A DNA stretch of 64,000 nucleotides, from contig OX463862.1 in NCBI GenBank assembly GCA_949825065.1, positions 12,767,592 to 12,831,591 of the forward strand, given 5' to 3'. Origin of the DNA: Odontocerum albicorne (taxonomy: Eukaryota; Arthropoda; Insecta; Trichoptera; Odontoceridae). The notes beneath the pieces are model-generated. The model saw only the letters and a list, made by a program, of their open reading frames with translations. It searched no databases and was not told the DNA's origin. Made by a program: the position numbers and the translations under genes. Below are positions 33,302 to 43,974 of this stretch, one piece after another (the stretch's first letter is position 1; every line of letters begins with the position of its first letter).

Positions 33302-34174
33302 CTACCTTGATCAAAAAGTTTTAGGACCGGCCACTGTGTGGCGCTGTCAGTCACCCGATTGGAATTCTTCTTTTTTTGTTAGGTTACCACATCTATCATT
33401 GACACTTCCCTCTAAATTTTAGCGTCATAGCTTGACATTTGTAAAAGTTACGCTGTACTGAGTACATCTACCTTTGTGCGTGTTTTCGATTTTTTACAAG
33501 TTTGAAAATGGCATCAACTGCGCATCAACTCGTTTGCATTAAATTTTGTGTGAAAAACGGATTTACGGTCCGCAGACCTTGAAAATGTTGGAGAAGTGAT
33601 CGAGGATGACGAACGCAGTGACAGTCGAAAACATCAATAAAATCAAAGAAATGTTGGCCAAAACCGCAAATTGACCATCAGAGAGCCGGCAGAGGACTCG
33701 AACATCGCTTATGGATCCGCTCAAGACATTTTGGTTAGTGATTTGGGCCTCAGACGTGTCGCTGCAAAACTGGTGCCGAAAGACCTCAATTTCGTGCAAA
33801 AAAAAGGACCGCGTTGAAATTGCGAGACATGATTTCCGTGAGTTTTTGACCAAAAACAATACGAATACTATCCAGCAGCCTTCGAATTCACCTGATCTGG
33901 CTCCCTGCGACTTTTTCCTGTTCAACCGACTTAAAAAACCGCTTCGCGGAACGCGTTACACCACCCGAAAGGATGTCATGAAAAAATCGAAGACGGCTCT
34001 GATGGACATACCGAAAATTGAGTACCAGCGGTGTTTCGAGGATTGGATCAAGCGCTGGCATGAGTGCGTTGCAGTCGATGGGGAGTACTTTGAAGGGGAC
34101 CATATCGATTTTGATTAATAAACTTGTATTTTCGATTTTATGAATAAAGTCCTAAAACTTTTTGATCAAGGTAG
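33302..34174 (+). mobile_element. mariner-like element, 873 bp, internally deleted
   Basis: TIRs CTACCTTGATCAAAAAGTTT, TAGGAC and the inverse at the right end, with TA on both sides. Coding remnants: ENRKLTIRE-like, NIAYGSAQDILVSDLGLRRV, AAKLVPKDLNF, then a deletion junction (HDFREFLTKNN), then NSPDLAPCDFFLFNRLKKPL carrying the third Asp, and WHECVAVDGEYFEGDH at the end. The block with the first and second Asp is deleted. The same junction occurs in 49788-50760. Confidence 0.9.
33711..34118 (+). pseudogene. mariner transposase C-terminal remnant
   Basis: Open frame of 135 residues. Its first half is out of the transposase frame, and the second half reads NSPDLAPCDFFLFNRLKKPL, GTRYTTRKDVMKKSKTALMD. 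Lacks two of three catalytic residues, so inactive. Confidence 0.8.
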
Positions 34175-34396
34175 TATTTGTCAGTTTGAAGTTTTGCAAC
34201 ACTTGTATTCCTGAAATACAGACAGACCTCAGGTAAAGTTTAAAGGTAAACTTTGAATACATAAATAATTTATGTATTCAAAGTGTACCTTTAAAATTTA
34301 CCTGAGGTCTGTATTTCAGGAATACAAGTGTTGCAAAACTTCAAACTGACAAATAAGTAATTGATGACATGTACCTCTTTACCAAAACGCCATTCA

Positions 34397-35035
34397 TGTG
34401 TAAGCTGGCGAGTTATAGTTATTGTTTTTATGTGAGGTTGAAAAATTACGAAACATATTTTATTTTATTATTATAAATCGGTAAAAAAGAAATTTCGAGC
34501 TTTCTCTGATGAATCAACGTTTCGAGCTTTATGATTTTTTCAAGTACGAATACATAAAAAGCTTGTTACCTACCGCACTGATGTGAGCCCCATGTTACCT
34601 AACATAATGCTACCGAATGTATTCTAAGGAACAATAAAGCTAGTTGCAGACATAATTACTACAAATAATGTTCGGCAAAACCCAATATTTGGGCAGGTGC
34701 AGGCGATTATCATAAATTACACATTACCCACTAATGTGAATCGAGCCATTGATAATTATTTCGATTTATTCCATCGCTAACAAATCCGGTATATCGTGAC
34801 CGTCGAAGTAGTATTTTCAAGAGATGGTATGATAGAAAAATATATTGAAAGGCGTGTTGCTGTGCGATACAAGGGCAATGGCGCACTGAATAGTTTTTAT
34901 AATATATTTTTTTAATAGGCAATTTACCCGCACTCGGATGATTTGCACCACCACATTAAAGCCAAAACTAGAATTATAAGAGTCAATATGATAAATTAAA
35001 TTAAAAACAACAATTGATAACTTTCGACTGCTTAA
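34397..35035. other. AT-rich stretch, no feature seen
   Basis: A weak TTTCGAGCTTT direct repeat occurs near 34493 and 34520. No gene signal. Confidence 0.45.
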
Positions 35036-35039
35036 ACTT

Positions 35040-35228
35040 CAAAAGGAGTAATAAATACTGGAAAGAAAAATGAGAAATAAATACAGGAAAGAAAAAGGAG
35101 TGATAAATGCAGGAAAGGAAAAGGAGTTATAAATGCAGGAAAGAAAAAGGATAAATAAATGCAGGAAACAAAAAGGCGAAACAAATTCAGGAAAGAAAAA
35201 GTAGAAATAAATGTAGGAAAGAAAAACC
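35040..35228. repeat. tandem repeat, about 28-bp unit, 6 to 7 copies
   Basis: Units built on ATAAATGCAGGAAAGAAAAA plus GGAGT, with small indels. The opposite-strand open frame rich in Phe/Ser is an artefact of the repeat. Confidence 0.85.
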
Positions 35229-35275
35229 TTCATGTCTACCCCGACAGAAAGACAGCGGTATGGTATGTATTAACG
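35229..35275 (+). mobile_element. LINE family 1 terminal 3' block
   Basis: TGTCTACCCCGACAGAAAGA, GCGGTATGGTATGTATT directly follows the tandem array. This is the second case (with 15944-16640) of an array abutting a LINE 3' end. Confidence 0.6.
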
Positions 35276-35640
35276 TGTTATAAGTACATAATAAATGTAT
35301 GCCGTTAGGAGAATATCGTCACTGTACGAGAGGATAAAAGATAACGGTTGATTAAAGAGACGGATGTTCGAAATATAATTAAGAAAGGAATATTTATTTA
35401 TTTAGTATAGGGTGTCCCAATAAAAGCGCCGGATTTAAATTTCGCGCCATTTCTTTATATAAGGATACCTGTAACTTTGGTCATATTTTTCAAAAAGAGA
35501 AAAAAAAACATGGCAGTGTGCTCCAGTCGTCTCACTTCGCTGTGCCATCGGATACAGTAAAGCAGTGTGGACGGTGAGTTTGCTGGTGTATAACGGCTCA
35601 CTCACTTAAAAAAAAACTCCACGTAACAATTAACGATCAA
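35276..35640. other. stretch without recognised gene
   Basis: 35410-35460 (TGTCCCAATAAAAGCGCCGG) reads like the end of a DNA transposon, but no partner TIR was found. Confidence 0.35.
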
Positions 35641-36120
35641 GCAACGATCGAACAAAAAGTAATGTAGTGACTGCGGCTATTAGATTTACTTCCCCGCATC
35701 TAGATATGTTCAGAAAAACATATTTGGTAAGAAAACCACAGAAAACTTACCAAATAAACCTATAAATACAATGTTAGCACGCTACCTAATTCGGTATTCG
35801 TCGCCGACAGAATATTGGATCAACTTAAAGATAAGCAAATTAGGGACCAAAACCCTAATAATTGTAGCATTGATAGATTGCTAACATTTGCTGCTAAAAG
35901 GACTTCCGACAATACGTATTCAAAAAAGGTACCGGCATACTTAATTACCCCACAATAACATAAACAGATAAGACCATAAGATTAAATTCCAACAAACGCT
36001 TCAAAGCATACGCTCTAATGGACCAAAGTCTCCCCAAGGTTTACGAGTAAAGTGAATAAAATCAAAAGAGCCTGAAAAGCTCGCAAATGTCTCTCAATAA
36101 ACCCAAAATGACAAGACCGA
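35640..36120. repeat. U1 repeat, diverged copy
   Basis: GTAGTGACTGCGGCTATTAG, ACTTCCCCGCATCTAGATAT, AACATATTTGGTAAGAAAAC, ACAGAAAACTTACC match the U1 landmarks. The downstream part is more diverged. Confidence 0.6.
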
Positions 36121-36204
36121 GACAAAGGAGAGAAGAAGAAACATAACACGTGGCAGCATTCTCAGGTTCATTTTATTTAATAATTATACTATGTCAACTC
36201 AACA

Positions 36205-36425
36205 CGCATTCTTACATACATACACACTCGTACCACCACGCCATTTCCCTGTCGGGGTAAATAGACAGGACAGAACGCCAGACTTTCCTATCTCGACACA
36301 TAGCCTTATCCTCTTCTATCCATACACTTATACAACTCCTTTCAAATTATCATTCACTTGATTCCACCATACTTTCCTTGGTCTTCTTTCAACACAACTC
36401 CCACTCGCACTTGCACTCACACATT
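36205..36425 (-). mobile_element. LINE family 1, 3' fragment
   Basis: In plus orientation: ACCACGCCATTTCCCTGTCG, GGGTAAATAGACAGGACAGA, then TACTTTCCTTGGTCTTC and CCCACTCGCACTTGCACT. Reversed, this is the GRG.PRKVWW tail plus the 3' block. Confidence 0.8.
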
Positions 36426-36456
36426 CAGGAAATATCAGTCATGATGTATTTCCAAA

Positions 36457-37277
36457 AAGGTCCGTTTTCACGGTTCAAATTTAGTTGACCGATTAAAGTT
36501 GATCAACAAAAGTTGAACACGACTTGAATCAGTTTTTATTCACACGTTTCAATAGAAACTGATTCAAGGCCTATTCTCACGGTTCAAGTTTAGTTGACCG
36601 ATTAAAGTTGATCAACAAAAGTTGAATGAAATCTGTAGTGGAACCTTTGTTTCAATAGAGTTGATCAACTTTTTAGTTGATCAAGAAAATATTGACCCAG
36701 TCAAACTTTATCGTTCAAGTTATGTGTCATCCGCCATTTGCTTTCAAATTGAAACCTGTCTTGAAACGTATGAACACGTGAATTCAAGTTGATTGTCAAG
36801 TTCGCTTTCAACTCGATAAATATAAAAATAGACATGCAAGAGAAAATGCTTTCTACGCCATTTTTTACCGAATTGAATTGAAACAGTTTATTGAATCATT
36901 TTCTATTAAACTGTGTGAACTAAAACTGATTCAAGTCGTATTCAACTTTTGTTAATCAACTTTAATCGGTCAACTAAACTTGAACCGTGAGAACGGGCCT
37001 GTATTCAACTTTTGTTGATCAACTATAATCGATCAATTAAACTTGAACCGTGAGAACGCGCCTTCACGACAGATTTCATTCAACTTTTGTTGATCAACTT
37101 TAATCGGCCAACTTAACTTAAACCGTGAGAACGGGTCTGTATTCAACTTTTGTTGATCAACTATAATCGATCAATTAAACTTGAACCGTGAGAACGCGCC
37201 TTCACTACAGATTCCATTCAACTTTTGTTGATCAACTTTAATCGGTCAACTAAACTTGAACCGCGAGAACGCGCCTA
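36457..37277. mobile_element. compound cluster of TTGATCAAC-family hairpin MITEs
   Basis: Left arms begin at 36457 and about 36568 (GTTCAAGTTTAGTTGACCGA, TTAAAGTTGATCAAC). At least five right arms (TTGTTGATCAACTTTAATCG, AACTTGAACCGTGAGAACG) end near 37001, 37067, 37133, 37201 and 37277. The outer pair 36457-36545 and 36899-37001 frames a nested copy. Two direct repeats of about 135 bp lie at 37001-37134 and 37135-37277. Confidence 0.85.
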
Positions 37278-37377
37278 AACGAATGGATTTCGCATTTCTT
37301 AAAATTTATTTAAAAAAAATAACCTTTCAACATAAAAATAATCCACTACGAGTCTCTAAAAATCTGAAAACTCGAGG

Positions 37378-37442
37378 GGAGTAGCACAGCGCGGGGTTCA
37401 AACCAGCGACCTTCCGCACGGAAGTCCAGTGCGTTACCATGC
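37378..37442 (-). repeat. tRNA-like sequence (SINE head or tRNA pseudogene)
   Basis: Minus strand reads GCATGGTAACGCACTGGACT and CGCTGGTTTGAACCCCGC, i.e. A-box-like and B-box sequences at tRNA-like spacing. There is no clear acceptor-stem pairing, so I do not call a functional tRNA. Confidence 0.5.
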
Positions 37443-37449
37443 GGCCATT

Positions 37450-37592
37450 CACCTCATGAGTTGTATGAGAAGATGTATGGATGTAGAAGAGGCGAAAGAT
37501 GTGTATCGTGCGACAGAAAAGTTTGGCGATCTATCTCTTTGCCTATTCAGACAGGTCGTGATGGTATATATTTATGTAATAAAATGCATGTT
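37450..37592 (+). mobile_element. LINE family 1, 3' tail
   Basis: SCMRRCMDVEEAKDVYRATE, then the 3' block GGTCGTGATGGTATATATTT. Short and 5'-truncated. Confidence 0.75.
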
Positions 37593-37624
37593 TATTAAAA
37601 AAAAAAAAGAGCAAGAAACATTGA

Positions 37625-37980
37625 CGAGAGAATAGGAGAGAAAGAGAGAGTGAAGCCGAAACACGACCGCTAATTCAACAGCGGTTAGTTAGATCTAAAC
37701 TGAAACAAAAGGAAAGGCAAGAAGCGAAGATGATGCGGAACTAGTCTGGCACAAAGCAGAATCGCGGACGGGCAATTCTGCAAGTCATTAGCAGAGCCGG
37801 CGGCTGCGGCGGCCACAAGACAATGCCGTCCGTTTGCACGAGGAACACAGTGGCTGTGGGCAGAGACAGTGAGGGTATATACCATATACGCTCCAGCTGG
37901 AAGACAATAGATCGGCGCCTCTTTCGAATACTGAACTCATTCTAGCCAAGAGTTGTAAACAAGAAACGAAAAACAGCATA
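37625..37980. other. CpG-richer stretch, no assignment
   Basis: About 37690-37960 is noticeably richer in G+C than its surroundings (GCCGGCGGCTGCGGCGGCCA near 37796). Short open frames exist on both strands, but none has a motif or clear splice sites. Confidence 0.35.
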
Positions 37981-37981
37981 C

Positions 37982-38220
37982 AGTACGCGGCGGTAAATAA
38001 TACATATCGGGCTTAAGAAAGAGACTGTCGGCCATAATCGGTTATCTTCGGCTTTGTAGAGGGTCGTCTCTGTCGCACGATGCGCTTACAGTCCGGTATC
38101 TAGAAAGCGACGGAACACGTGTATGAATGACAGAGACGACGCTCTACAAAGCCGAAGTTAGCCGATTATGGCCGATAGTCTCTTTCTATAGCCCGATGTG
38201 TATTACTTACCGCCGGGTAC
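37982..38220. mobile_element. hairpin MITE (GTACCCGGCGG family), complete copy
   Basis: Arms AGTACGCGGCGGTAAATAAT..GCGTCGTCTCTGTC-like and GACAGAGACGACGCTCTAC..CGCCGGGTAC, separated by a loop of about 40 bp. Other copies are at 3712-3834, 28149-28576, 43687-43948 and 44243-44343. Confidence 0.9.
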
Positions 38221-38224
38221 TTAT

Positions 38225-38375
38225 TTCCAAAAGTAATGAGAGAAAGTTGAGAATTATGAGAAATAGAAAAGCATGTATGGGTGTGGACGAAAGCATGTTT
38301 CTAATATAGGAAGGCGTGAAGAAGTGTCCTTTCTGTCTACTATAAAAGGGGTATGGAGTGATGGTCTACTAACCA
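38225..38375 (+). mobile_element. LINE family 1, 3' tail
   Basis: NRKACMGVDESMFLI-like decayed tail followed by TCCTTTCTGTCTACTATAAA, AGGGGTATGGAGTGATGGTC, a modified family 3' block. Confidence 0.6.
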
Positions 38376-38394
38376 CCAGTATGAGTATAATATT

Positions 38395-39070
38395 AATTAA
38401 ATATAATAATAGAACTAAAAAACAATTTATACAGTGCCGTTTAGACAGCACAATCTCCTCAAGGGCGCTCCAACTCTGGATTCCAAGACACTATTATTGA
38501 CAAATCAAAAATATTAAAAAATAAATATGTATACGTTGAGTGTAACAATAGAAACACAGTGGCTGCGGCCTTTAGATTAAAAACGTACCCACATCTGCAT
38601 ATGTTTAGAAAAACATATTTGGTAAGAAAACTGCACATATAAACATAAATTTTGTTAATACCTCCCAAAAAATTGACTTCAAGTACTTCCTAAAGCTGCA
38701 CACGCCACCCATATCTCTAGCACTTAGAGGCTGGCCAATCCATGCCACAGGACCAGCAACGACAAAAGTTCTGTCATAACATAACCCCGCCATATTGGAT
38801 TGATTCGGAATAACCAATTTATTCGATGAATACAAAATTAACATCCAAGTTCAACTGCTCTCCGATCTCTCAGACATAGATTCGAAAGATACAATGGATA
38901 CATCCAAATAAGGGACTTGAATACAAGGAGACAAAATTTGAAATTAACCCGTTCGCGACAATGAAGACTTTTCAAAGTGGACGTATACGACAATATTTAT
39001 GACTACCACATATAAAGCCTATTACTGCATTGAAAACAGACCAATGATCTATATATTGAGAATCAAACAT
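38395..39070. repeat. U1 repeat, long copy
   Basis: TTTATACAGTGCCGTTTAGA, CTCCTCAAGGGCGCTCCAAC, GTGGCTGCGGCCTTTAGATT, GCACACGCCACCCATATCTC, AGGGACTTGAATACAAGGAG, in the same order as 30160-30800. Confidence 0.7.
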
Positions 39071-39109
39071 GGGACACAAGTGTCCATCTAGTAATTACAC
39101 CACTAACCT

Positions 39110-39925
39110 ACCTGACGAACTTCGTAGTTTAGTTGATAAGCCACTTGTATCCTAATCTGGAGATTGCGGGTTCGATTCCCGATGGTTTAACCTTTCCCTT
39201 CCTGTGCTAAAAAAATCCGCGCGTTCCGGTGCTGTGTATTCAATACACGTCAATACCGATGTAAAAATGAGAGATTTAAAATCGGAAAAATAAGAATATT
39301 CATAGCCAATCGATTAAATAAATAAAATTTGAAGTCAAGTGATAATAATTGAAATTTAATTGCTGAAAACATGAAAAAAAACATCGGCCGACGTTCACAA
39401 AACGGGCGAAGCGATCACCTCAAATGGATGCCCGAAAGCTACTGAAGCGTGAGAAGCGAACGAACTGAGATTCTATTTCTTGCCTTCCCATATACCGAAG
39501 TAGAGTGAGAGTGAGACAGGAATAGCGTCGCTTCCTCACCTATAGCGGTTTTTTAAAATGAATATACCTACGTCACATACTGGCACACGTTTAATTGTAT
39601 TGGTGAATTTATTCCCGATTTTCACAAAATATCTCTGATGTGGCCGATAAGTGCTAATTATTATTAATATTATTATTTTCATTCAATGCGTAAATGTATT
39701 ACGGAGGAATACCTAAAATCTGAATCCAGTATTTATTATATTGATAGAGATATTCAAGGTTTTAGAAGCAATGTGCGCTAGTTACACATCACAGGGAAGG
39801 AAGGGTTAAAGTGGTCCCCGTGTGGTTTTCACTCGTGGAATCTTTAAAATCTTTCTAGTCGGCAAGAAAGGATTGCTTATAGCAATAAACCCACCAGGTT
39901 GCGCTGTATATAACAAAAGTATAAT
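39110..39925 (+). repeat. tRNA-like SINE split by a TTAA MITE
   Basis: Head 39110-39190 (AGTTTAGTTGATAAGCCAC, GGGTTCGATTCCCGATGG) and tail 39806-39925 (GGTTTTCACTCGTGGAATC, CACCAGGTTGCGCTGTATAT, AATACAATACAA) are separated by the element at 39191-39805. Confidence 0.85.
39191..39805 (+). mobile_element. TTAA-flanked MITE of 615 bp (piggyBac-like target)
   Basis: Ends CCTTTCCCTTCCTGTG and CACAGGGAAGGAAGGG, with TTAA at 39187-39190 and 39806-39809. Insertion into a SINE confirms the borders. A second copy is at 42739-43324 and a truncated one at 1991-2341. The TTAA duplication suggests mobilisation by a piggyBac-type transposase. No coding capacity is seen. Confidence 0.85.
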
Positions 39926-40335
39926 ACAATACAACTTAAACGTTATATTCTACTCTCTCAATGAACCGTTAGATGACCAATGAAGCAATAAAGATCGAGT
40001 AATGGTGGCATAGGTTCCAAAACGAAATTTATCAAATTAAATTAACAATATGACCTCCCCCTGAGATGCACGCCACTGACAGGCAATACGGACAATATCA
40101 CTCAAGATTATTTGAACGTGTGTATGGAAAAAGTACACAACGCACATTTTACCTGTTTAATTATATATATTTATGGAAACATACCATCGTTTGTATTGGC
40201 TTGTATGTAATAAAAAAAATAAGAACAGGTTTTAACCGTCAAGTAAAGTATTTATTTAACGACACGAGAGGGCTGTATCTTTGCCGCGTCCAATGAATGT
40301 TGCGTTTCTTCTTTCTACGTGGAACTTTTCCACTT
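39926..40335. other. stretch without recognised gene
   Basis: 40262-40335 is related to 49480-49525 (CGTCCAATG..GTTTC..CCACTT) and forms the filled side of the insertion at 40336-40482. The rest is unassigned. Confidence 0.4.
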
Positions 40336-40482
40336 GAATGGTTGAATTAAAATAGGCACTAAGTACCAAAAAAAAAACTAAGTATGCAGTTTCATTATAT
40401 ATGACATATAGAACGAAACTGCATACTTAGTTTTTTTTGTTTTTTTTTTTGGTACTTAGTGCCTATTTTAATTCAACCATTC
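40336..40482. mobile_element. 147-bp hairpin element with 4-bp target duplication
   Basis: GAATGGTTGAATTAAAATAG, GCACTAAGTACC pairs with the reversed right end, and inner arms AACTAAGTATGCAGTTTC pair around a loop of about 20 bp. ACTT lies on both sides (40332-40335 and 40483-40486). An empty relative at 49498-49540 reads TTTCCACTTAAAGATCGATT. Confidence 0.9.
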
Positions 40483-40559
40483 ACTTATAGATCGATTGTT
40501 ATATTTTTTAAGCTTAATCAGCTGAAACTTTGAATGGTCTAGAATTGAAATTTAAAACA

Positions 40560-41036
40560 AAAAAAAATATTATATTGACTCCAATGCACTATCTGGAAAA
40601 ACAAGTATATGAACATCCAAAGCAAGGTGAGGATATACAAGACCTGTGTCCGCCCCATAATGACATACAGCATATAGTCCAGAGCCGACACTGTCAGAAC
40701 CAAAAATCTCCTTCGAACCAGCGAAATGAAGGTACTCAGGAGTATCGCTGGCAAAACCCTTCGTGATAGAGTACGAAACAAAGAAATCCGAAGGATGTGC
40801 GAAGTTGAAGATATTGTCAGATGGGGACGACAGAGAAGAAGGTTCTGGAACGAACACGTATCCAGACTGGCGGAACCAAGAGCCGTAAGAATGGCCAGGG
40901 ACAGTATCCCCCAAGCAAGCAGACATCGAGGATGACTTCCCTAAAGATGGAAAGACAGCTGGCAGTCGACGTCATAAGAGGGAAACAATGATGCAGGACC
41001 ATAACAGGCCAACAGGCCTAAAAGAAGAAGAAGAAG
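40560..41036 (+). mobile_element. LINE family 4, 3' fragment
   Basis: The frame at 40726 reads MKVLRSIAGKTLRDRVRNKE, IRRMCEVEDIVRWGRQRRRF, WNEHVSRLAE, then a broken GRPPKRWKDSW-like end. This is the tail found after the reverse transcriptase in a common insect LINE. The upstream stretch from 40560 is frameshifted. Confidence 0.8.
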
Positions 41037-41215
41037 AAGATTTTTGTTTCCTTCTTTCAGAATATTAATTCACTCGGTCCAATTATAACTTCCACTCACA
41101 CTTTCACTAAAAATCTGTTTTCTTAGTACTTCTTCATTCATTCGTTCCACATGTCCAAACCGTCTCAGCGTGCTCTTCATCATCTTACTTAACACATCAG
41201 ACTTAATTGAAAAAG
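41037..41215 (-). mobile_element. LINE family 1, 3' fragment
   Basis: Minus strand: SDVLSKMMKSTLRRFGHVER, MNEEVLRKQIFSESVSGS. It lies tail to tail with LINE family 4. Confidence 0.85.
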
Positions 41216-41530
41216 ATAAAAAACGCCTCGTTGGATCCTTTTTGCTAACAATCGTCCGTTTAGCATGCCAAAGGTTCCGCCATCCGCGCGAAAGGAAAAA
41301 AGAGAAGTGCGAATCGGTAAATATTGGCAATCACGTAGCAGTTTTATTATTATAACTCGAGCCGTCCGCGCGAATATTGTATATTATGCAAATGTCTCTC
41401 CGTGTCCGCCATCCTGACCTGTCGTCTCTTTGTCCGGAGCCACGGCACAAAATAACACATAATTCAGAAGATTTGCGAGAGATGAAAACGGCGGAAATTA
41501 TAGTCGCACAAGGTGAATGATTTTTCTTGC
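41216..41530. other. CpG-richer stretch between two LINE fragments
   Basis: Contains CGCGCGAA twice (41286 and 41368) and short open frames on both strands. No splice-bounded exon or motif recognised. It may be a unique island between repeats. Confidence 0.35.
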
Positions 41531-42190
41531 ACACATCATTCCGTCATTTTGCTGTCGGGGTAGACAAAGAGGACAGAGCGCCATACTTTCCTATCTCGGC
41601 ACATCCTTAGCCTGTTCTACATTCGTACACCTTCTTTTCGTACAAATTATACGATTCTCTGACTTCTACTTTGGTTCTTTAAGAATATAATTCGCATGCC
41701 CTAAACATGCTTTCATTGGTCTCCCTCTCGCACGCCTCCCACTCACATTTGCACTATATATATGTTTTGTTGATATTCCTTCATTAATTCGTTCCACATG
41801 CCTTAACCATCTCAATATCACTTCTTCACCTTATTTAACAAAGCCATAAGTTCACATTCATCTATAATCACTTCATTCCGCATTATGTCATGCATTATCA
41901 CTTACTTCGTGTATTCTTCTCGATACACGCATTTCTACAGTATTTATTCGGCTTCTCTCAGTTTTCTTCCACTTCAACGTTGCTCTCGCATACATCAGAG
42001 TTAGCAACAAAATTCTAGAGTGGACTATCATCTTGGCAGATTTTGATTCTGTCCGATTCAAGTATATATGTTTTAGTGTCCCATTGACTTTGTTTCCTAT
42101 CGCTACACACCGTTCGATAATACATATCTTAACTATTCTATAATCTGTGAAAATACTACCCAAATAGCAGAATTCCAAATTTTAAAACAA
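41530..42190 (-). mobile_element. LINE family 1, longest 5'-truncated copy
   Basis: The minus-strand reading CYLGSIFTDYRIVKICIIER, CVAIGNKVNGTLKHIY, then SRINTVEMRVSRRIHEVSDN, then the decayed GHV..RM tail, then the 3' block TTTTGCTGTCGGGGTAGACA (reversed) at 41547. About 660 bp. The catalytic YADD part is missing. Confidence 0.85.
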
Positions 42191-42738
42191 TCACAAATCT
42201 CAAAAAAAAATCCCACAATCGTCACACTTACCTGATTGAGGAGTAAGGTGTCCTTCCTATAATCGGACCAATATGTTACTCCACGAATCATTAGCAACTT
42301 GAAAAGTAAAGGAATGGTCAGGAATCGAGAGAAACGAACTATTATAACATATGCTGTGGAATGAATGACACAGTATTTATTGTCGGAGCAATATCTAATA
42401 GGAAAATATATGGTTTTATGGTCCTGACAACTATTTGAGATAGAAAAATATTAGTCTGTTTAGACTGGCGATAAGGACTAACTTGTCAAGTGCTCGTCCT
42501 TTGTTTCACAGGATGTCCTCTTTAATCTGGGCCTCGGATATTGACATCTTCACAATTTCAAAAAATGATTTTAAATTAAGCATATTGAACTTTCTTAGTA
42601 ATGGGAATTACTTGTTTCGGCTAAGGAATTATTTCTTAATTATAAACATTTATTTGTTATTGGGTTGGGCACGTGGAACGAATGAATTAAAAAGGACTAA
42701 CAAAACAAATATACAATGCAAATGTGAGGTTTCTTGAA
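42191..42738. other. AT-rich stretch, no feature seen
   Basis: No exon, TIR or SINE recognised. A small LINE family 1-like phrase (GGGCACGTGGAACGAATGAA) occurs near 42665. Confidence 0.4.
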
Positions 42739-43324
42739 CCTTTCCCTCCCTGTGCTAAAAAAACTGCGCGTTCCGGTGCTGTTTATTCAATACACATGTA
42801 AAAATGAGCGATTTAAAATTAAAAAAATAAGAATATTCATAGGCAATCGCTTAAATGAATTAAATTTGAAGTCAAAAGTGAAATTTAATTGCTGGAAACA
42901 TGAAAAAAACATCGACCGACGTTCACAAAACGGACGAAGAGACCACCTCAAACGAATGCCCGGGAGCTACTGAAACGAGAGAAGCTAGCGAACTGAGATT
43001 CTATTTCTTGCCTTCCCATATACCGAAGTAAAGTGAGACGTGAATAGCATCACTACCTCACCTATAGCGGTTATTTAGAATGAATATACTACGTCACACA
43101 CTGGCACACGTTTGATTGTATTAGTGAATGCATTCCCGATTTTCACAAAATATCTCTGATGTGGCCGATAAGTGCTAATTATTATTAATATTATTTTTTC
43201 ATTCAATGCGTAAATGTATTACGGAGGAATACCTAAAATCTGAAGCCAGTATTTATTATATTTATAGAGATATTAAAGTTTTTAGAAGCAATGTGTACTA
43301 GTTACACATCACAGGAAGAAAGGG
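42739..43324 (+). mobile_element. TTAA-type MITE, second copy
   Basis: Starts CCTTTCCCTCCCTGTGCTAA after a mutated TTGA and ends ACAGGAAGAAAGGG before TTAA at 43325-43328. Colinear with 39191-39805, with a few deletions. Confidence 0.85.
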
Positions 43325-43686
43325 TTAAGCACGATATCAACTATGAAATACACACTTTGCTGGTTTTGTATCGTGCAATGCAAGATTGAAGTATGCTTCT
43401 TTGATGTATAAAATAAAACAAAAGTTATTTGAGTGATAAGGGATGAATGTAAACTGAAAGCTGATGAGTTGACTAAGATGAAGATGAAGAACAGCAATCA
43501 GAAATACAAGACAGTGATCAGGCCCGCTATAGAACATGGAGCCGAGTGTTGACATCTAAAGAAAAAAGAGGAAATACTGCTTCATGTCGCGGAGAAGCGC
43601 ATGCTACGGAGATCACTAGATTGGACAAGATTCGAAATGAACGAATTCGCAGAACAATTAAAGTGGCACCAATAGTAGATGCAAAG
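43325..43686. other. LINE remnants, no host gene
   Basis: 43430-43680 contains decayed reverse transcriptase-like readings: a GADELTKMKMK phrase, the YKTVIRPAIEHGAECWHLKK segment (43494-43560) and then EEILLHVAEKRMLRRSLDW (43568-43624). They correspond to the YG.E.W..K and EMRMLRW segments of LINE family 2-like elements. Confidence 0.55.
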
Positions 43687-43948
43687 TACCCGGCGGTAAG
43701 TAATAGACATCGGACTTAAGAAAGGGACTGTCGGCCATAATCGGCTAACTTCGGCTTTGTAGAGCGTCGTCTCTATCATTAATACACGTGTTCCGTCGCG
43801 ATTTGTCAGTCTAAAAGTTTTACAACTCTTTCTAGATACCGGAATGTTAGCGCACCGTGCGACAGAGACGACGCTCTACAAAGCCGAAGCTAGCCGATTA
43901 TGATCGACAGTTTCTTAATCCCGATGTGTATTACTTACCGCCGGGTAC
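43687..43948. mobile_element. hairpin MITE (GTACCCGGCGG family)
   Basis: TACCCGGCGGTAAGTAATAG on the left and CTTACCGCCGGGTAC on the right. Inner arms GCTTTGTAGAGCGTCGTCTC and its partner at 43862-43885. The loop includes CTTTCTAGATACCGG, which is related to 38092-38106. Confidence 0.9.
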
Positions 43949-43974
43949 TCTAATTATTTTTCTATGTTTATATA

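Larger units (their letters stand above)
33258..34396. mobile_element. hairpin element with a mariner inserted in its left arm
   Basis: Without the mariner, 33258-33301 plus 34175-34262 forms the left arm. It is the near-perfect reverse complement of the right arm 34270-34396 (AATGGCGTTTTGGTAAAGA outermost, TTTGAATACATAAAT innermost). Arms are about 125 bp with an almost absent loop. The mariner splits the left arm at TA within ACTTATTTGTCAG, which is continuous in the right arm. Confidence 0.92.
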
